NCBI RefSeq assembly: GCF_033115175.1
Contig: NC_084827.1
Coordinates: forward strand, 20,764,001-20,828,000
Source: Lepus europaeus
Taxonomy: Eukaryota > Chordata > Mammalia > Lagomorpha > Leporidae
Length of the DNA: 64,000 nucleotides
Direction: 5' to 3'
In this document: one piece after another, positions 1 to 11,927 of the stretch
Layout: the number at the start of each line of letters is the position of its first letter
Numbering within the stretch: the stretch's first letter is position 1
The notes under the pieces: model-generated
The model's database searches: none
The model's input: the letters and a program-made list of their open reading frames with translations, nothing else
Told to the model about the DNA's origin: nothing
Program-made: the position numbers and the translations under genes

Positions 1-178
1 GAGACCTGGAAGACACTCTGGCTCCTGGTTTTGGATAGGCTCAGCTCCGGCCATTGTGGCCATCTGGGGAATGAACCAGTGCATGGAAGACCTCTCTCTC
101 TCTCTCTCTCTCTCTCTGCCTCTCCTTCTCTCTGTGTAATTCTGACTTTCAGATAAATAAAAATAAATAAATAAAGGA
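1..178 (+). mobile_element. C-SINE, 3' half, cut by window start
   Basis: Typical 3' half of the lagomorph C-type SINE: 'gaatgaaccagtgcatggaagacc', a CT dinucleotide run, then an (AAATA)n tail. The 5' half lies outside the window. Confidence 0.85.
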
Positions 179-704
179 AGGAAGTACTAAAACAACGACC
201 ACCGCAACAACCAAACCCTGCAATAATGGGGGCATGCCCAAGGGACACAGGAGTCCACTGAAAGAGTTCCCAATAGCCAAAGCTGGAACAACTGGAGCAA
301 CAAACTACAGCCGTGCACTGCAGCTCCCCACAAGCAAAATAAGTCTATATCAATACTAATACTCAAATAAAGAAATGAGTGGGGGAGAAGAAACTAATCT
401 CCCCAGAAGAAATCCAAGTGCATTCTGTGGGTACGCTAAGTGCATTCTGTGGGTACTCTAAGTGAGGTGTGACTCCGCACTCCCTACATGTGTGCTGTGC
501 CTACTGGCCTCCTACTACCTTATGGGAAGCACTTAGTAGAGGAACCTAACCAACACGACCTCAGCTGCAAGATCCAAGTCAGCATCAGCAATGATAACTC
601 ACACGACAGCAGGTGCTCTCCCTGTGATGGATGAAACCGGCCCTTCGGCCCTTCGTGGCTTTAGTCTTCTCCCAGATCTAGAAGCCCAATATCGTCCTGA
701 GAAA
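179..704. other. Gene-free sequence with a 22-bp tandem duplication
   Basis: No reading frame with coding character. At 416-459 a 22-bp unit (aagtgcattctgtgggta...) occurs twice in tandem with one mismatch, followed by a partial third copy. The A-rich style and its position beside an old L1 end suggest decayed repeat, but no family is assigned. Confidence 0.4.
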
Positions 705-968
705 CCCAGAAGTAGCTGCTTCACTTCTAACCCAGCTCTCTTCTATGGCCTGGGAAAGCAGTGGAAGATGGCCCAAGTGCTTGGTTTCCTGCACCCACGT
801 GGGAGACTTGGAGGAAGCTCCTGTCTCCTGTCTTTGGCCTGGCCCAACCTTAGCTGTTGCGACCATCTGGGGTGGGAACCAGCAGATGGAAGCTCTCACT
901 GTCTCTCCTTTCTGTCACTCTGACTTTCAAATAAATAAATAAATAAATAAAATCTTTTTTTTTTTTAA
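705..968 (+). mobile_element. C-SINE, 5'-truncated
   Basis: Matches the body from 'cccagctctcttctatggcctgggaaagcag' onward and ends in (AAATA)n and AATCTT. The usual GC-rich head is absent or decayed. Confidence 0.8.
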
Positions 969-1385
969 AGAACAGCATTAGATTCTTCTAATGGAAGGGT
1001 GTTTGATGAAAATATCTGACTCCTAAAACTGTCTACGTCATCAAAACCAAGAAGAATCTGAGCATCTGTCACAGCCAAAAGGAGACAGGAGATTTGATGG
1101 AGATGAAGTGCAAACTCGTCTCCTGGATGGCATTCTGCATCCTGGAACAGATGAAGAATCATTAGGGGGAAACTGAGGAAATCCAGATAAAGCATGGACT
1201 TTAAATTATAATGCCATATCAGTATTGGTTTACTGATGATAATAAATGTATATAAGTAACATAGGCGTGAATAACAGAAGAATCTGGATGTGGCGTGGAT
1301 CAGAACTCTGTACTATCTTCAAAATGTATCTGTAAATCTAAAACTGTCCTAAAAAAGAAAATTTATTACAATAAAATTTATTTAA
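969..1385 (+). mobile_element. Old L1 (L1M-type) 3' end
   Basis: The stretch ends with 'aactctgtactatcttc', 'tgtaaatctaaaactgt' and an A-rich run, which resembles the 3' end of mammalian L1M elements on the + strand. It is diverged. The subfamily was not determined. Confidence 0.5.
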
Positions 1386-1479
1386 AACCAGACGGACCAA
1401 ACACCGTCTACGCAGACCTCCCACCACCGGGCGCTAACAGGGGGAGTAGGATTAGGAAAGCTCAGACGTGGTAGCTTCC

Positions 1480-2450
1480 AGGGACCAGACTGAAATTCAG
1501 GTTTCCAGGTAGTAGCGCATCCCAGGCTGGTGCGGCTCCTTCCCCTCGCCGGCCGGCGGAGTCCGGGAGCGCGCAGACCCAAGGACGCCCCTCCAAGGAT
1601 GGTTGGACCTGCGGCCGCTGTGGCGGGTGCTGTGTGGGCTGCGGTGCGCCGGGCCCTTCATAACCTCTGGGCTTCCTCGCCCAGCTTCCCGAGGCCCTGG
1701 GCTCTCGCCCGTGCGCGCCCCAGCACTGCGGGGAGTTTAGTCTAGGGGAGCACAGTCTCATCACAGCACTCACGCTCCCTAGTCCTAAGGGAAACACGAG
1801 GCGGCGATTTGCGGCTCACTGGGAAAAAGAGGGCAAAACGGGGGCCTTTTCTACGCCCCCAGTTCAAAGCTGCGGGTGGTGGTGTGGGGGCTGGGGGGAT
1901 GTGCGCTTTGCCCCGGCGAAGGGCGTTCGGAGGGAGGAAGCTGGGTGCTGGTCCTGGAAGTTGAGCTGAAAAACCTGCAGGGTTCGCAGGTGGAGAGGCT
2001 AGGGACGTCCGAAGCTTTGGATGCGCTGGGAGCGAGACTACCTGCAGCTGCGGGGCTGGGTGCAACTTCTGTGTGAGGGTCCCAGGCTCAGGGCTAGCCC
2101 GGGAAACGGAAGAGCCCCCCAAGTTCCTGCAGCAAGGGAACCACAGTGACTTAAAAGCCGGAGACTCCTGTGGCCAGGAGCGGTTTTGGGACCCGAGGCG
2201 CGTGCGCCCTGGGAAGCTGAGCGCTGGTCCGAGGTGGGGCTGTCTGGAGAGGGGAAAGCCGGGAACCAGGACCCTCAGTCTTCCGACAGGCGCCACAGGG
2301 AGGGTAGGGAACAGCTTGGAACTGGTGCCTCCTCGCCCAGCAGGAGCGGAGAGCCTAAGGCGAGGTGTCAGACCTGAGCCAGCGGGTCTCCGCGCCTGCC
2401 GCGCCCAGCCCTCTCCAGCTTTACGCACGGACTTAGCGCGCCTTGTGGCC
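1480..2450. promoter_or_regulatory. CpG-rich unmethylated-type island candidate
   Basis: This block is clearly richer in G+C and CpG than its surroundings (for example ccggccggcggagtccggg and repeated gcgcgc words), yet carries no recognisable exon. It lies about 4 kb upstream of the PAX4 start codon. It may be a regulatory island or an unannotated promoter. Open frames here are the long chance frames expected of GC-rich DNA. Confidence 0.4.
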
Positions 2451-2649
2451 CCTTGAGGAGGACCGGGGCGCTCCAGTCACCTTTCCTGAGGAGTGGACTT
2501 TTTCCACAGCCATGGGGCTTTATACCAGAGGCTCCCAAGGGCAGAAGCAGCCGGCTGTCAGGGCGCTACATCGGGGCGAGGACAAGGCTGGAATGGCCAT
2601 GGCTGGCCCGGGAGAGGGGCGCACAGCCCGGCTGGCGGGTGGCAAGACC

Positions 2650-2740
2650 TCTGAGTTAATGTATAATTGGGAGCAGATGGCGGGGGCTGGCGGCAGCCTG
2701 GGGCCTGGGCCTGGCTAATGAGGGACAATTAGCCCCAAAC
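2650..2740. promoter_or_regulatory. Cluster of HNF1-, E-box- and TAAT-type motifs, candidate PAX4 enhancer
   Basis: Within 85 bases lie an HNF1-like half site GTTAAT (2655-2660), a CAGATGG E-box of NeuroD/NGN type (2674-2680), and an inverted pair GGCTAAT (2713-2719) and ATTAGCC (2728-2734) separated by 8 bases, carrying homeodomain TAAT cores. PAX4 is known to have an upstream pancreatic enhancer bound by HNF1, NeuroD and PDX1. Assigning this cluster to that enhancer is inference. Confidence 0.4.
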
Positions 2741-5076
2741 CCGGTGGGGGCGGTGGAGAGAGCCAGACAGGGATGGCAGATATTTGCTCCTCAAACAGTC
2801 TGGCGCTGGGCGGAGGGCGGGAGTGGCAGAGCCCTTGGGCTTGCTGCGCCCTTCTGCCAGGGCCCTTTCCCCCTTCTCCCTCCCGCCATCACCTCTGGGT
2901 CGAAAGCCTCTGTTTGTTCAGACCCGAGAGCGGTTGTAAAGGAGGAGGGAGAGGGTAGTTTACGGGGGCAGTCGCTGCCACCACCATCTGCCAGGGCTTG
3001 TCCTTTCTGCCCCCCAGCACCCCTATCTCTGTCCTCATGCAGCTGTCTGTGGGGCCAGCCGGTCAGGACATGTGCCTTGAAGCCCTAGGCGCAGGGGCAG
3101 ATCCCAGGGGAGGGATGAGGCAGGAAAGGGAGAGGGAGAGCTGGGCTGCTGAGCCTTCCTGGGCACCTCCTTGCACCCAGCCATGGCCAAGTGGTCCCCA
3201 GGCACCCCAGATGGGTGGGCTGTTGCACACTGGGGCACGTGGTTTCCTGCCCATGGTGCTGAAACCACCTGCTGAATCTCCCCCATGCCCCAGGGCCATG
3301 GACCAGCCTGAGGATGCTGGAGGAGGCTGTCAGAGGAGGAGAGTATGTGTGAGAGTGAGGTGGAGAGCCTACTTCTGCGACAGAATTGGCTTTTGAGAAC
3401 AAGAGTTCCCAAACCTAGGGTCAAGCTGAATACACAACACCCACTCCCATCCCACCCCCAGACCTAAAACATTTGCCAAATGCAGCATTGTTTTCTCCTC
3501 TGACTCGGAGTTGGGTCTTATTGCTCTGTAGCCCTCTTTCTTCCAGAGCCCAAGGCGTGAAATGGTCCTAAAGGGCTTTCCATGTTGGCTCCTTCACACC
3601 CCGCAGGGATCTGCCCATGACTGTGATGGCAAAAGAGTTTCCATGGGCTGGAATCTGTTTCGCTCCCAGCATCCCTGATTGCAGGAGTGCACCTCACCCC
3701 ACCAATGATCCAAATAATCTGTGGTGCCTTGGTGAGAATGGAAATGCCATTAGTGCACCAAATCCCTAGCAGAACAGAACTCAGTAGCATGCAGGATGGA
3801 AGAAGGCAAAAGCACATCCGGCACAACATGGCACGCATCTCTGTCCTCTGCCCTGACCATTGGCAGGGTTCTGAAGTCCAGGAGCTGCCTTCCTGGCAGG
3901 AAATCATGCAAACTGGCTCAGGCAGTGAGGATCCTAGTGAGGATCCTCTCTGGGGAGAACCAGTGCCATGCGACACTGTCTTCTCCATTCACTTTCCTTG
4001 TCTTCAGAGAGTTTTAAGAGCCAATGCAGTCTGTCTTTAGGCATCAGGCATCCTACTTGCTTATCTTTCATGGTGATATACCCAGAGTTGACCCAAAAGC
4101 TCAGGCATGTGTGTCCTGGCTGGGAAGCTGTGCCGAGGGTTCTGGAAGGCTCCTCTGTGTTTTGGGGGCCCTTAAAGCCTTGGGGCCATGGTCTGAAGTT
4201 CCCCATCTTCCATGTTCCCCATGCCTTCCAGGAGTTCACCCCCTGGGTGGGTGTACTGTGGGTCCAGGGGGCTGGTATGACAGTGGTCCTGTACCTGCTT
4301 CAGGGTGGTGCACAGGTAGGCACAAGGTGGGCTCTGAGGACTCCTGTGGTTTGCCCTGCTTCAGAGCTGGTGTCAGCAGCCCCATGCACACTTCCCTCCT
4401 CCTCTTTGCTCTGCTCAGGGCCCGTGACATCACTGGCTGCTCCCAGAAGGCTGCCCTCTGCTCCTGAGCACAGGCACTCGGAAGCTCTGGACCCCTTGGC
4501 AGAACTGAAGTAGAAGCAGAGTGAAGGCTGCTCCCAGGACCAGACCACCACCCCCCAGAGCCTGTAGGGGGTCTCAGGAGCCCAACATAGGAGACTGAGA
4601 CGACCCCCTGGAGCTCCCACCTCCTCTCCTCCACACAGGTAGCTCCCCTGCAGGCTCATTGTCTGTGCTGCCTCCCACGCCATGCCCACTTCTTTGTGCC
4701 GCCCAAGCCCAGCTCCTCTCTTCTGTCTTTGCAGCTTTCCCCCTCTCCAGTTCACCGTGCTGCCTCTCCACCTTGTGGGCACCTGTAGCTTTTCCAGACA
4801 AGTTAATATTATGTCGGGATCGTGTGGTGTGTCTATTTGGGAATGAGGTTTTGGCTTGTGACTTGGGACAGGGTGATTTGAGGTGTGGAGATTCTTTCAG
4901 TTTGAATATTGAATCTGCGTTCCCCCCACACAGCTCCTTAGAGGAGACAGAGTCTCAGGGTTTGGCTGACAATCTGAGCTCCTGCCCCTGCCCTAACCTC
5001 TCATTTACCTCCCAGCTTGACTTGCCTCTCTCCATTTCTCTGGTGGCATTTACACAAATACAAAGCCGGGGTGGAA

Positions 5077-5124
<48 letters not shown>

Positions 5125-6546
5125 CCTCCCCTGCCCAGGATTACAAGCCTGAAATTTTGGCTTCTGGAGAGGAACTGGCTTCTAAACATTGAGTTTTACT
5201 CTCTGGGTGGCTCATAACTTATGGGAGCCCCAATGGGTTCTCTCTTTGGACAAACCTCTGCCTTCCCTCCCGATTTTTTGTAAAGGTGGGAGCTTGTAGT
5301 TCTATCTGCCCAGTACATAAAGGCCAGTTTAGCTGCTGACACTAAACAGTAGGCTCTGGAGTCCATACTTCTTGTAATTTATTGTTTCTACCTGTGCTGG
5401 TCTCCTCTCCCCAGTTGTATCAAAATCTCTTGGTGAGCAAACACCATGTCCCTTTTCTTTTCACTCTTTCCATCCCTAAAAACCAACAATGTGCTCAAGT
5501 CTAATACTCTTTTCAGTAAATGAGTGGGCAGACAAGATACCTGAGCAAAGATGGCATGGTTATTACACGAAAGTTCTCTGCATAAGCAACTTCCTGGGGT
5601 GATCTCCAGTCTTGCCAGTGTTCAGGCATGGAAGGAGGTAGTTTCCACTCCCTTTAATTGCTGGTGAAATTGGGAGCTACATGGTGGCTTGTGCATGTGT
5701 CCCTTTCTGATCAGAGCCTGTCCCCTGGCCCCCTGCTTCTCACCCTTGGCCTTCAATCAACACTGGGCAAATGAGTGAATGATCCCAATAAGGTGGTCTC
5801 AGAGGGACGCTTCAGAGAGAACAGGAACCAAGAGCCCTGCAGGTTAGAAGCTGCCAAGAGGTGTGCCTTTTAGAAGCTAGCACTTGGGTGTCATTCATCT
5901 CTACCTCCTTGGGGGCAGAACTGAGCCCTGTGGTTCCCCAGAGCTTCCCAGAGAATATGAGAAGCAGATGTGAGCCCTTGCCCTAAGGTGCTCTCAAGGA
6001 AACACCCAAGCTGGTGGTTTGGAGAACCTCACCCAGGACTGTCTGGAAGTAAAGACAGCACCATGAACTAGCAGGTCCCATGGTCTGGGGCTCCAGGGTG
6101 TTAGGCAGGGCTGGGAAGGCTTAGGAGCCATCAGCAACCAGAGAGCTGCATCAGCATTTGAGAGGACCAGCCCTTCTCACCCTCTGACCTTTTTAAATGG
6201 ATGTGTGGGAAGTGGCACCCCCCCCCCCCCAGCCCACCCAGCCCTTTATCAGGGACAACCAGAATGAACCAGTACTCAGCTGGCCCTGTGATGTTCAACA
6301 CATAAGGGCTTTAATAAAGATAAGTCTATTTCTCCAATTTAGTAATATATTGGCACATTTTAGAAACCTACCCCTTCATCATAAAACATTGCCAACAAAG
6401 GCCATTCCAAGCAAGAGACCTCACTCAAATAACCCCCTATGGTTGCAGACTCAGCTCCCCACACCAGACAAGGAGCTTCTGGAACGAACTCCCTTCCCTA
6501 GCTTCTCAGTTGGCTTCCTGTCCTGGGAAGAGGGGGAGCCTGGCCC
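2741..6546. other. Unique sequence upstream of PAX4
   Basis: No coding exon recognised. The open frames have no consistent codon pattern and no homology I know. A non-coding PAX4 5' exon could lie here but cannot be placed from sequence alone. A C10 run occurs at 6218-6227. No SINE was seen, which contrasts with the rest of the window and fits constrained flanking DNA. Confidence 0.4.
5079..5119 (+). repeat. (GA)n microsatellite
   Basis: About 20 uninterrupted GA units, not attached to a recognisable SINE body. Confidence 0.9.
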
Positions 6547-9500
6547 ATGCCGCACGAGGGTAAGGAGCTGGGAGGGGTGGGAAGAACAGGCAGGGGTGGC
6601 TCCTGAGAGTGGAGTATCTCAGGGCTTTGCTTCCACCACTATGGTTCCATCTGTCCTTGGCCAGTGTTCTGGGGAAGCTCTTTCCAGTCACTCCATCCCC
6701 ACTCCACACTGCTTCCTTGAGATCAGGAGAGGCAGCACATGTGGCCCCGGAGTGAAGACTCACCCCCGAAGCAGCTCCCAGAGAAAGGGGCATGTTTTGA
6801 GCACTCTGGGGGCTCCTGGCAGAGGGAGGGAGAAGCCGGGCTGGGCAAGCAGCCTCCGTACAGGAGGGTGGGGGAGTGGGGAGAGGGGGTGTGTGGATGC
6901 CTCCTTCTCGTGCCCAGGGATCAGCAGTGTGAATCAGCTCGGGGGGCTCTTTGTGAATGGCCGGCCCTTGCCTCTGGACACCCGGCAGCAGATCGCACGG
7001 CTAGCAGACAGCGGGATGCGGCCCTGTGACATCTCACGGAGCCTTAAGGTAGTGACGGGGACCATGGGGGCTACTTCCTGGAAGACCCTCTTGTAGGTTG
7101 GGAAGGGGAGTTTTAGGCCCCAAAGATAGGCTGGGCTCTTAACGCCATGGCGAAGTCTCACTTTGCCTCGTAGTCTTCTGTCCATGCTTTACCTGTCCCC
7201 ACTTCTCACCTGACTCAGGTATCTAATGGCTGTGTGAGCAAGATCCTAGGGCGTTACTACCGCACAGGGCTCTTGGAACCCAAAGGCATTGGGGGAAGCA
7301 AGCCCCGGCTGGCCACACCCCCCGTGGTGGCTCGAATTGCGCAGCTGAAGGGTGAGCGTCCAGCTCTCTTTGCCTGGGAGATCCAACGCCAGCTCTGTGC
7401 TGAAGGGCTTTGCACGCAGGACAAGACTCCCAGTGTAAGTGCCCCTCCCTCCCTGCACCTGTGCTGGCCAGCAGGCTGTCTGGGGAGAATGGGGGTCCTC
7501 TCACCTGGCAGTGTGGGCGTCCCAGGCTGGGGGGTGGCGGGCTCCTGGGCTTTTCTCACCCCTCCGATTCTCTTCAGCAAAGTGGGGGTGGTGAGAGAGA
7601 TGAGATGAAACAGGCCCAGGGAGAGATGCGTGGCTAGCCTTAGGAGCCCACGTGCAGGTGGAGGCAGAGGGAAGAAAGGATTTTTGGGGAAACATCCTCA
7701 AGATGCAACCCTGGGTCTGTGCACCCTTCCACTCAATACTCCAACACCCCCCCAGGTCTCCTCCATCAACCGAGTCCTACGTGCACTGCAAGAGGATCAG
7801 AGACTTCCCTGGGCACAGCTCAGGTCACCAGGTGTGTCTGTAGGGCTGGCCAAAGCCAAATCCTCAGCATTCAAATTTCTCAAAGCCCTATCTTGTTTTT
7901 GGATCACCTTCCCTTACACCCTAGTAAGGATGGCCTACCAGGGAGGCTTATTCTCTCCTGGTGGAAGAAACTGAAGTTTAGGGAAAGGAAGCAACCCAAG
8001 GGTCACCAGCTACTTGTTGGCAGGAACAGAACCTGGTCCTCCAGCCCCTAGGATTTTAGGACTGGGTCTCCCACACCATCCCTCTGCTTCATGTATGGCT
8101 TTCCCAGGGCATTCTCATATTCTGTGGGATCAAGCACATGTGGGCCAACCCTACTCCAGTTTCCCCTGCAAGCACTAAGTGTGTACCTCATCATGATATT
8201 AAACTCATGTCCCACCCAGTGTCCCTGCAATGACCTCCAAGGAACTGTGACTGCCCCACAAGCTCAGCCGTGCCTTTATACCCATGTGGTCCTCTGGCCA
8301 ACGTCAGAGGGACTCGGAGCCCCCACCTGTCCAGAGGAATCTCTGCCACAGGACCTTGTCCTCTTTTGCAGCTGTTTTGGCTCCAGCTCCTCCCATTCCC
8401 CACAGAGGCTCTGAGGTTCCCCCGGGTCCCCACCCAGGGACTGGTCACCGGAATCGGACTATCTTCTCCCCAGGCCAAGCTGAAGCACTGGAGAAAGGTA
8501 CTGAATGGGGTGGACAGTGGGACAGAGGGTCCTTGGTGTGACCTGGGTGCAGCAGCCCTGAGGCACTGAGACTTGGGGAGGGGGTACAGGCTTTGTGTGA
8601 CTCTGCCTTGGGGAGGAAGGTCATTAAGGGTTGGAATAGGTGGCAAGCCAGACCTGAGCGGGAGACCCATACCCTGCTCCTCTCCCTGTGCCTAACCGTG
8701 TGAGCCTCCATCTCTATAGAGTTTCAGCGTGGCCAGTATCCTGATTCAGTGGCCCGTGGAAAGCTGGCTGCTGCTACCTCTCTGCCTGAGGACACAGTGA
8801 GGGTGAGTGGGTTCTGTGACACAAGGGGCGCAAACCAGTCTGTCCCAGCCAGGGCTTCGGGTGCTGATACAGGGAAAGGGGGAAGAGATGGTGGAAGCAG
8901 ACTTTTGTGAGCATAATTACTTCCTTGTTATCGTCTGATGATTGCTCTGCTCTCTTTCCCACCTCAGATCTTTGAGTTGAGGAAAGGAACAGAGAGCCAG
9001 ATCAGGGAAGGAGGGTGTAAGGATGTCTGAAGAAGGGTCTTTATTTGAGTCCAGGCCAGGAACATGGGGTGAGAGCAGCAAGCGCCAGGCATCAGAAAGC
9101 ACAGCCAGGAACATGATCCCCATCCTCCCTTAGGTCTGGTTTTCCAACAGAAGAGCCAAGTGGCGACGGCAAGAGAAGCTCAAGTGGGAAATGCAGCTTC
9201 CAGGTGATTCCTCTGCATCCCCAGGCCGTCTATCCAGCCACTCATCTGTCCATCATCACCCAACCCATCTGCTCACATATATGTTCTCTGACCTACACAT
9301 CTGCTCATTCATCTGCCCACCCACCCACCCTTCCACCCATCCATCCATCCATCCACCTGTCCATCCATCTTTCCCTACCTCCCACCAAGTTGCTGCTTTT
9401 CCTAGATTCGCTCTGCATCTAACCTCCTTGTTTCTTACCATGCTCCCATTGCCCCAGTCCCAAACCTCTAACTGGGTCAATTCTCACCTTGCAGGTGCTT

Positions 9501-10507
9501 CCCAGGGGCTGACTATCCCGAGAGTTTCCCCAGGAAGCATCTCTGCACAGGTACTTGGGAGGAGTGGGAAGTTTGTCCGTCTCCATTATCTATATGGGTG
9601 GATAGTAGATCTCTCCGGAGTTTGGTGGGATACAGCCAGAGTGGCAGGTGACCCTGGGGTCCAGGTCTTTTAAATGGGAGGCATAACTGGAAACTGCAGG
9701 TCTCCTCTTGGTTTTCTAGCAGTTACCTGGAAATGTGCCCATAGCACCCTTGCCTGCCCCGAAACCACTGGGTCCCTCCTGCTGTCAGCTGTGTTGTGGG
9801 ACAGCACCAGACAGGTGTCTGAGTGACACTCCACCACAAGCCTATCTCAAGCCCTGCTGGGGTAAGAATTCACATAAGGCCTCATTCCTGCAGGGCATGG
9901 GGAGGGCCCACTGACTCCTTACAGGAAGACATGGATCTCCCCTTGGGGTCATCAAAGGATCTTTGATGTAGCTTTCCTCTGTGTTTGGCTCACAAGCTGG
10001 GGAGACTGGTACTCCATGAGACTGTAGTGTAGTGCACGGACAGCCATAGCAGGTAAAGAGGGTTTGAGTGTATGTATTCAGGGTGGAGCGCTGACGTCAC
10101 AGCCCCTACCCTTCAGTGACTTTGAGGGGTGGGGTGGGAGAGATAAGCCCAAGCTCTGCCTCTTTGTCCCCCAAGCTGAGTTCCCTGGATTCTGTACTGC
10201 TTTGCCTTCTTTGTCCTTCTTTCCATGTCTCCGTCTCCAGCCTTGGTCCCCTCAGGCTCTGCTGTGGGCCAGCTGCCCACTGCTGTGAGGCCTGGAGTGA
10301 GGCCAAGCCCAGAGTGGGTGGAGTGAACCTCATCCTGCCCATTGTCCTTGCTGCCCTGCCCATGCAGATTGCTGCTCCTTCCTCATGCCTGTGGCCCCTC
10401 CCTCATCTATGGACCTTGCCTGGCCCTGCCTCAATGCCTCTCCTGTGCATCACCTGATTGGAGGGGCTGGAGAAGTGACACCCACTCGCTTCTCACCTTG
10501 GCCTTAG
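6547..10507 (+). CDS. PAX4: Paired box protein Pax-4
   Basis: Transcription factor of pancreatic beta/delta-cell development, acting in the nucleus, mostly as a repressor. Ten coding exons join in frame with GT-AG introns: 6547-6559, 6918-7048, 7219-7434, 7756-7831, 8372-8497, 8720-8802, 9134-9203, 9495-9550, 9720-9861, 10368-10507, giving 1053 nt and 350 aa, near the human and mouse lengths. The first coding exon is only 13 nt (Met-Pro-His-Glu plus one base); human begins Met-His-Gln-Asp. The paired domain spans about residues 5-131 ([18 protein letters not shown]; later [17 protein letters not shown]). The homeodomain is about 171-230, with [18 protein letters not shown] and the recognition helix [12 protein letters not shown] near 216-227. 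The C-terminus ends FSPWP, like human FSHWP. No break is visible. Calls rest on remembered human and mouse proteins and on splice-phase agreement at every junction. Confidence 0.96.
9316..9375 (+). repeat. (CCAT)n-like low-complexity tract in a PAX4 intron
   Basis: Runs of cccacccacc and ccatccatcc between the PAX4 exons at 9134-9203 and 9495-9550. Confidence 0.8.
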
Positions 10508-10526
10508 GAGGCCTCCACTTGGCAGT

Positions 10527-10532
10527 AATAAA
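10527..10532 (+). terminator. PAX4 poly(A) signal AATAAA
   Basis: AATAAA lies 19 bases after the PAX4 stop codon and is followed by a T-rich stretch (acgtttttgtttt). This gives a very short 3' UTR. Confidence 0.75.
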
Positions 10533-10753
10533 AACGTTTTTGTTTTAGCAGTAATTCCTGTCGTCAATCATTTTTCCATTGTGACTACCCACATATTTAA
10601 GTTGTAAGCAGTTTAGCCCTATCATCTATATCTATCTATCTATCATCAATCATGTCTGTCATCTAATCTGTGCATATTTCTGATCTATGTATCTAACTGA
10701 AGCATTTATCTAGAATACATTTATCTAGCTACTCTCCATATATATTTATATGT

Positions 10754-11462
10754 ATATATTAGTCCAGTTTCCATTACTATAACAAAATAGCTGAACCTAG
10801 ATACATGTAGAGAAAAGAGGTGTACTTAACTCACTGTAGGCTAAAAGTCCAAGAATGGGTAGCCCCGCTGATAAGTTAGTCTCATGTTAGATGGTATCAC
10901 GATGGCAGACATGGGTGAAAGATGGAGAGAGCACACAGCACAGCAGAAAGCTGGAGAGTGTAGGCGCAAGGACAGAACTTCCACTAGGGGCTGGCATTGT
11001 TCTGCAATGGGTTGAGTCACCGTCTGTGCCACTAGCATCCCGTATTGGAGTACTGGTTTGAGTCTACGCCGCACTACTTCAGATCCAGCTTCCTGTTAGT
11101 GTATTTTGGGAGGCAGCAGAAGATGGCCCAAGTACTTGAGTCTCTGCCACCCACATGGGAGACCCAGGTGGAATTCTGGGCTCCTGGCTTTGGCCTGGTC
11201 CTGACCTGGCCCACCTACAGTGGTTGTGGCCATTGAGGTGTAAATCAGTGGATTGAAGAATGTTTTCTGTCTCTGTCTCTCCTTTTCTCTCTGGTACTCT
11301 GCCTTTCAAATGAATTAAATAAATCTCTTTTTTGAAAGAACTCCTGATATGCCCTACCTCTTAAAAAATCTCACTACCTCTTAACATTGCCATGCTGTTG
11401 ACCAAATTTCCAACATGTGAACCCTCCAAGGGACATACTCAAATCATATCCAAACCATGGCC
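10754..11462 (-). mobile_element. MaLR-type LTR fossil (MLT1/MST-like)
   Basis: On the - strand this matches the general layout of a mammalian MaLR solo LTR: the end near 'tccattactataacaaaatag', then 'taaaagtccaag', and at the far side 'cctccaagggacatactcaaatc'. It is a broken, old solo LTR with no internal region seen. A C-SINE (10,985-11,335) is inserted in it. Family is from memory; subfamily is uncertain. Confidence 0.6.
10985..11335 (+). mobile_element. C-SINE inside an LTR fossil
   Basis: Opens 'ggggctggcattgttctgc' and ends 'ctgcctttcaaatgaattaaataaatctc'. It is a diverged older copy that splits the surrounding LTR. Confidence 0.85.
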
Positions 11463-11489
11463 ACATATATGCATGCATGCATGTATGTA

Positions 11490-11660
11490 TGTAACTTTCA
11501 TCTACCTATCATCTACCTGTCATCTGTCTATCTATCATCTATCTCTATCGATCATCTATGTCTATCATCTATCATCTACTTACCTGTATCTGTCTATCAT
11601 CTGTCTAATCTATAATCCACCTACCTTATCTATCTATCTAGTTACCTATCTCTACCTTGT
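11490..11660 (+). repeat. Degenerate (TATC)n microsatellite
   Basis: Long imperfect run of tctatc and atctacc units. A smaller similar tract lies at about 10,622-10,650. The rest of 11,463-11,876 shows no gene. Confidence 0.8.
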
Positions 11661-11927
11661 GCTTGGGTTCTTGTATACGCACAAATATGCATCTACATGC
11701 ACACACATGCACATGCTCACACACTGATATTTCATTATGACACCTCACTCCTCAGTCCTCCAGCATGCATCTCCAAAAACTAAGGAACAAAATCACAGCA
11801 TGATACCTACATCTAGGGAAATTTACTATAATTCCATAATGTGACAAAATAAACATTATTTCCTTAATTGCTTATCAGGGGGCTTCAAAAAGTTCATGAA
11901 GAACTCACATCTTTTAGCTCCATTTTT

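Noticed and set aside
1742-2456. Long open frames on both strands (228 and 127 codons)
   Set aside because: GC-rich, CpG-rich DNA gives long chance frames. No splice-consistent exons, no similarity to a known protein, and a Pro/Arg/Ser-rich composition.
5079-5119. GA tract considered as the remnant of a SINE
   Set aside because: No SINE body, tail or head is present on either side. It is a plain microsatellite.
6197-7096. A 299-codon open frame covering the PAX4 start region
   Set aside because: It is out of frame with the true 13-nt first exon at 6547 and joins the paired-domain frame only by chance read-through of the intron. Splice sites and protein similarity support the exon model instead.
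9190-9673. 160-codon frame after a PAX4 homeodomain exon
   Set aside because: It reads through the donor at 9204 into a (CCAT)n-rich intron. The exon at 9495-9550 in the correct phase continues the protein.
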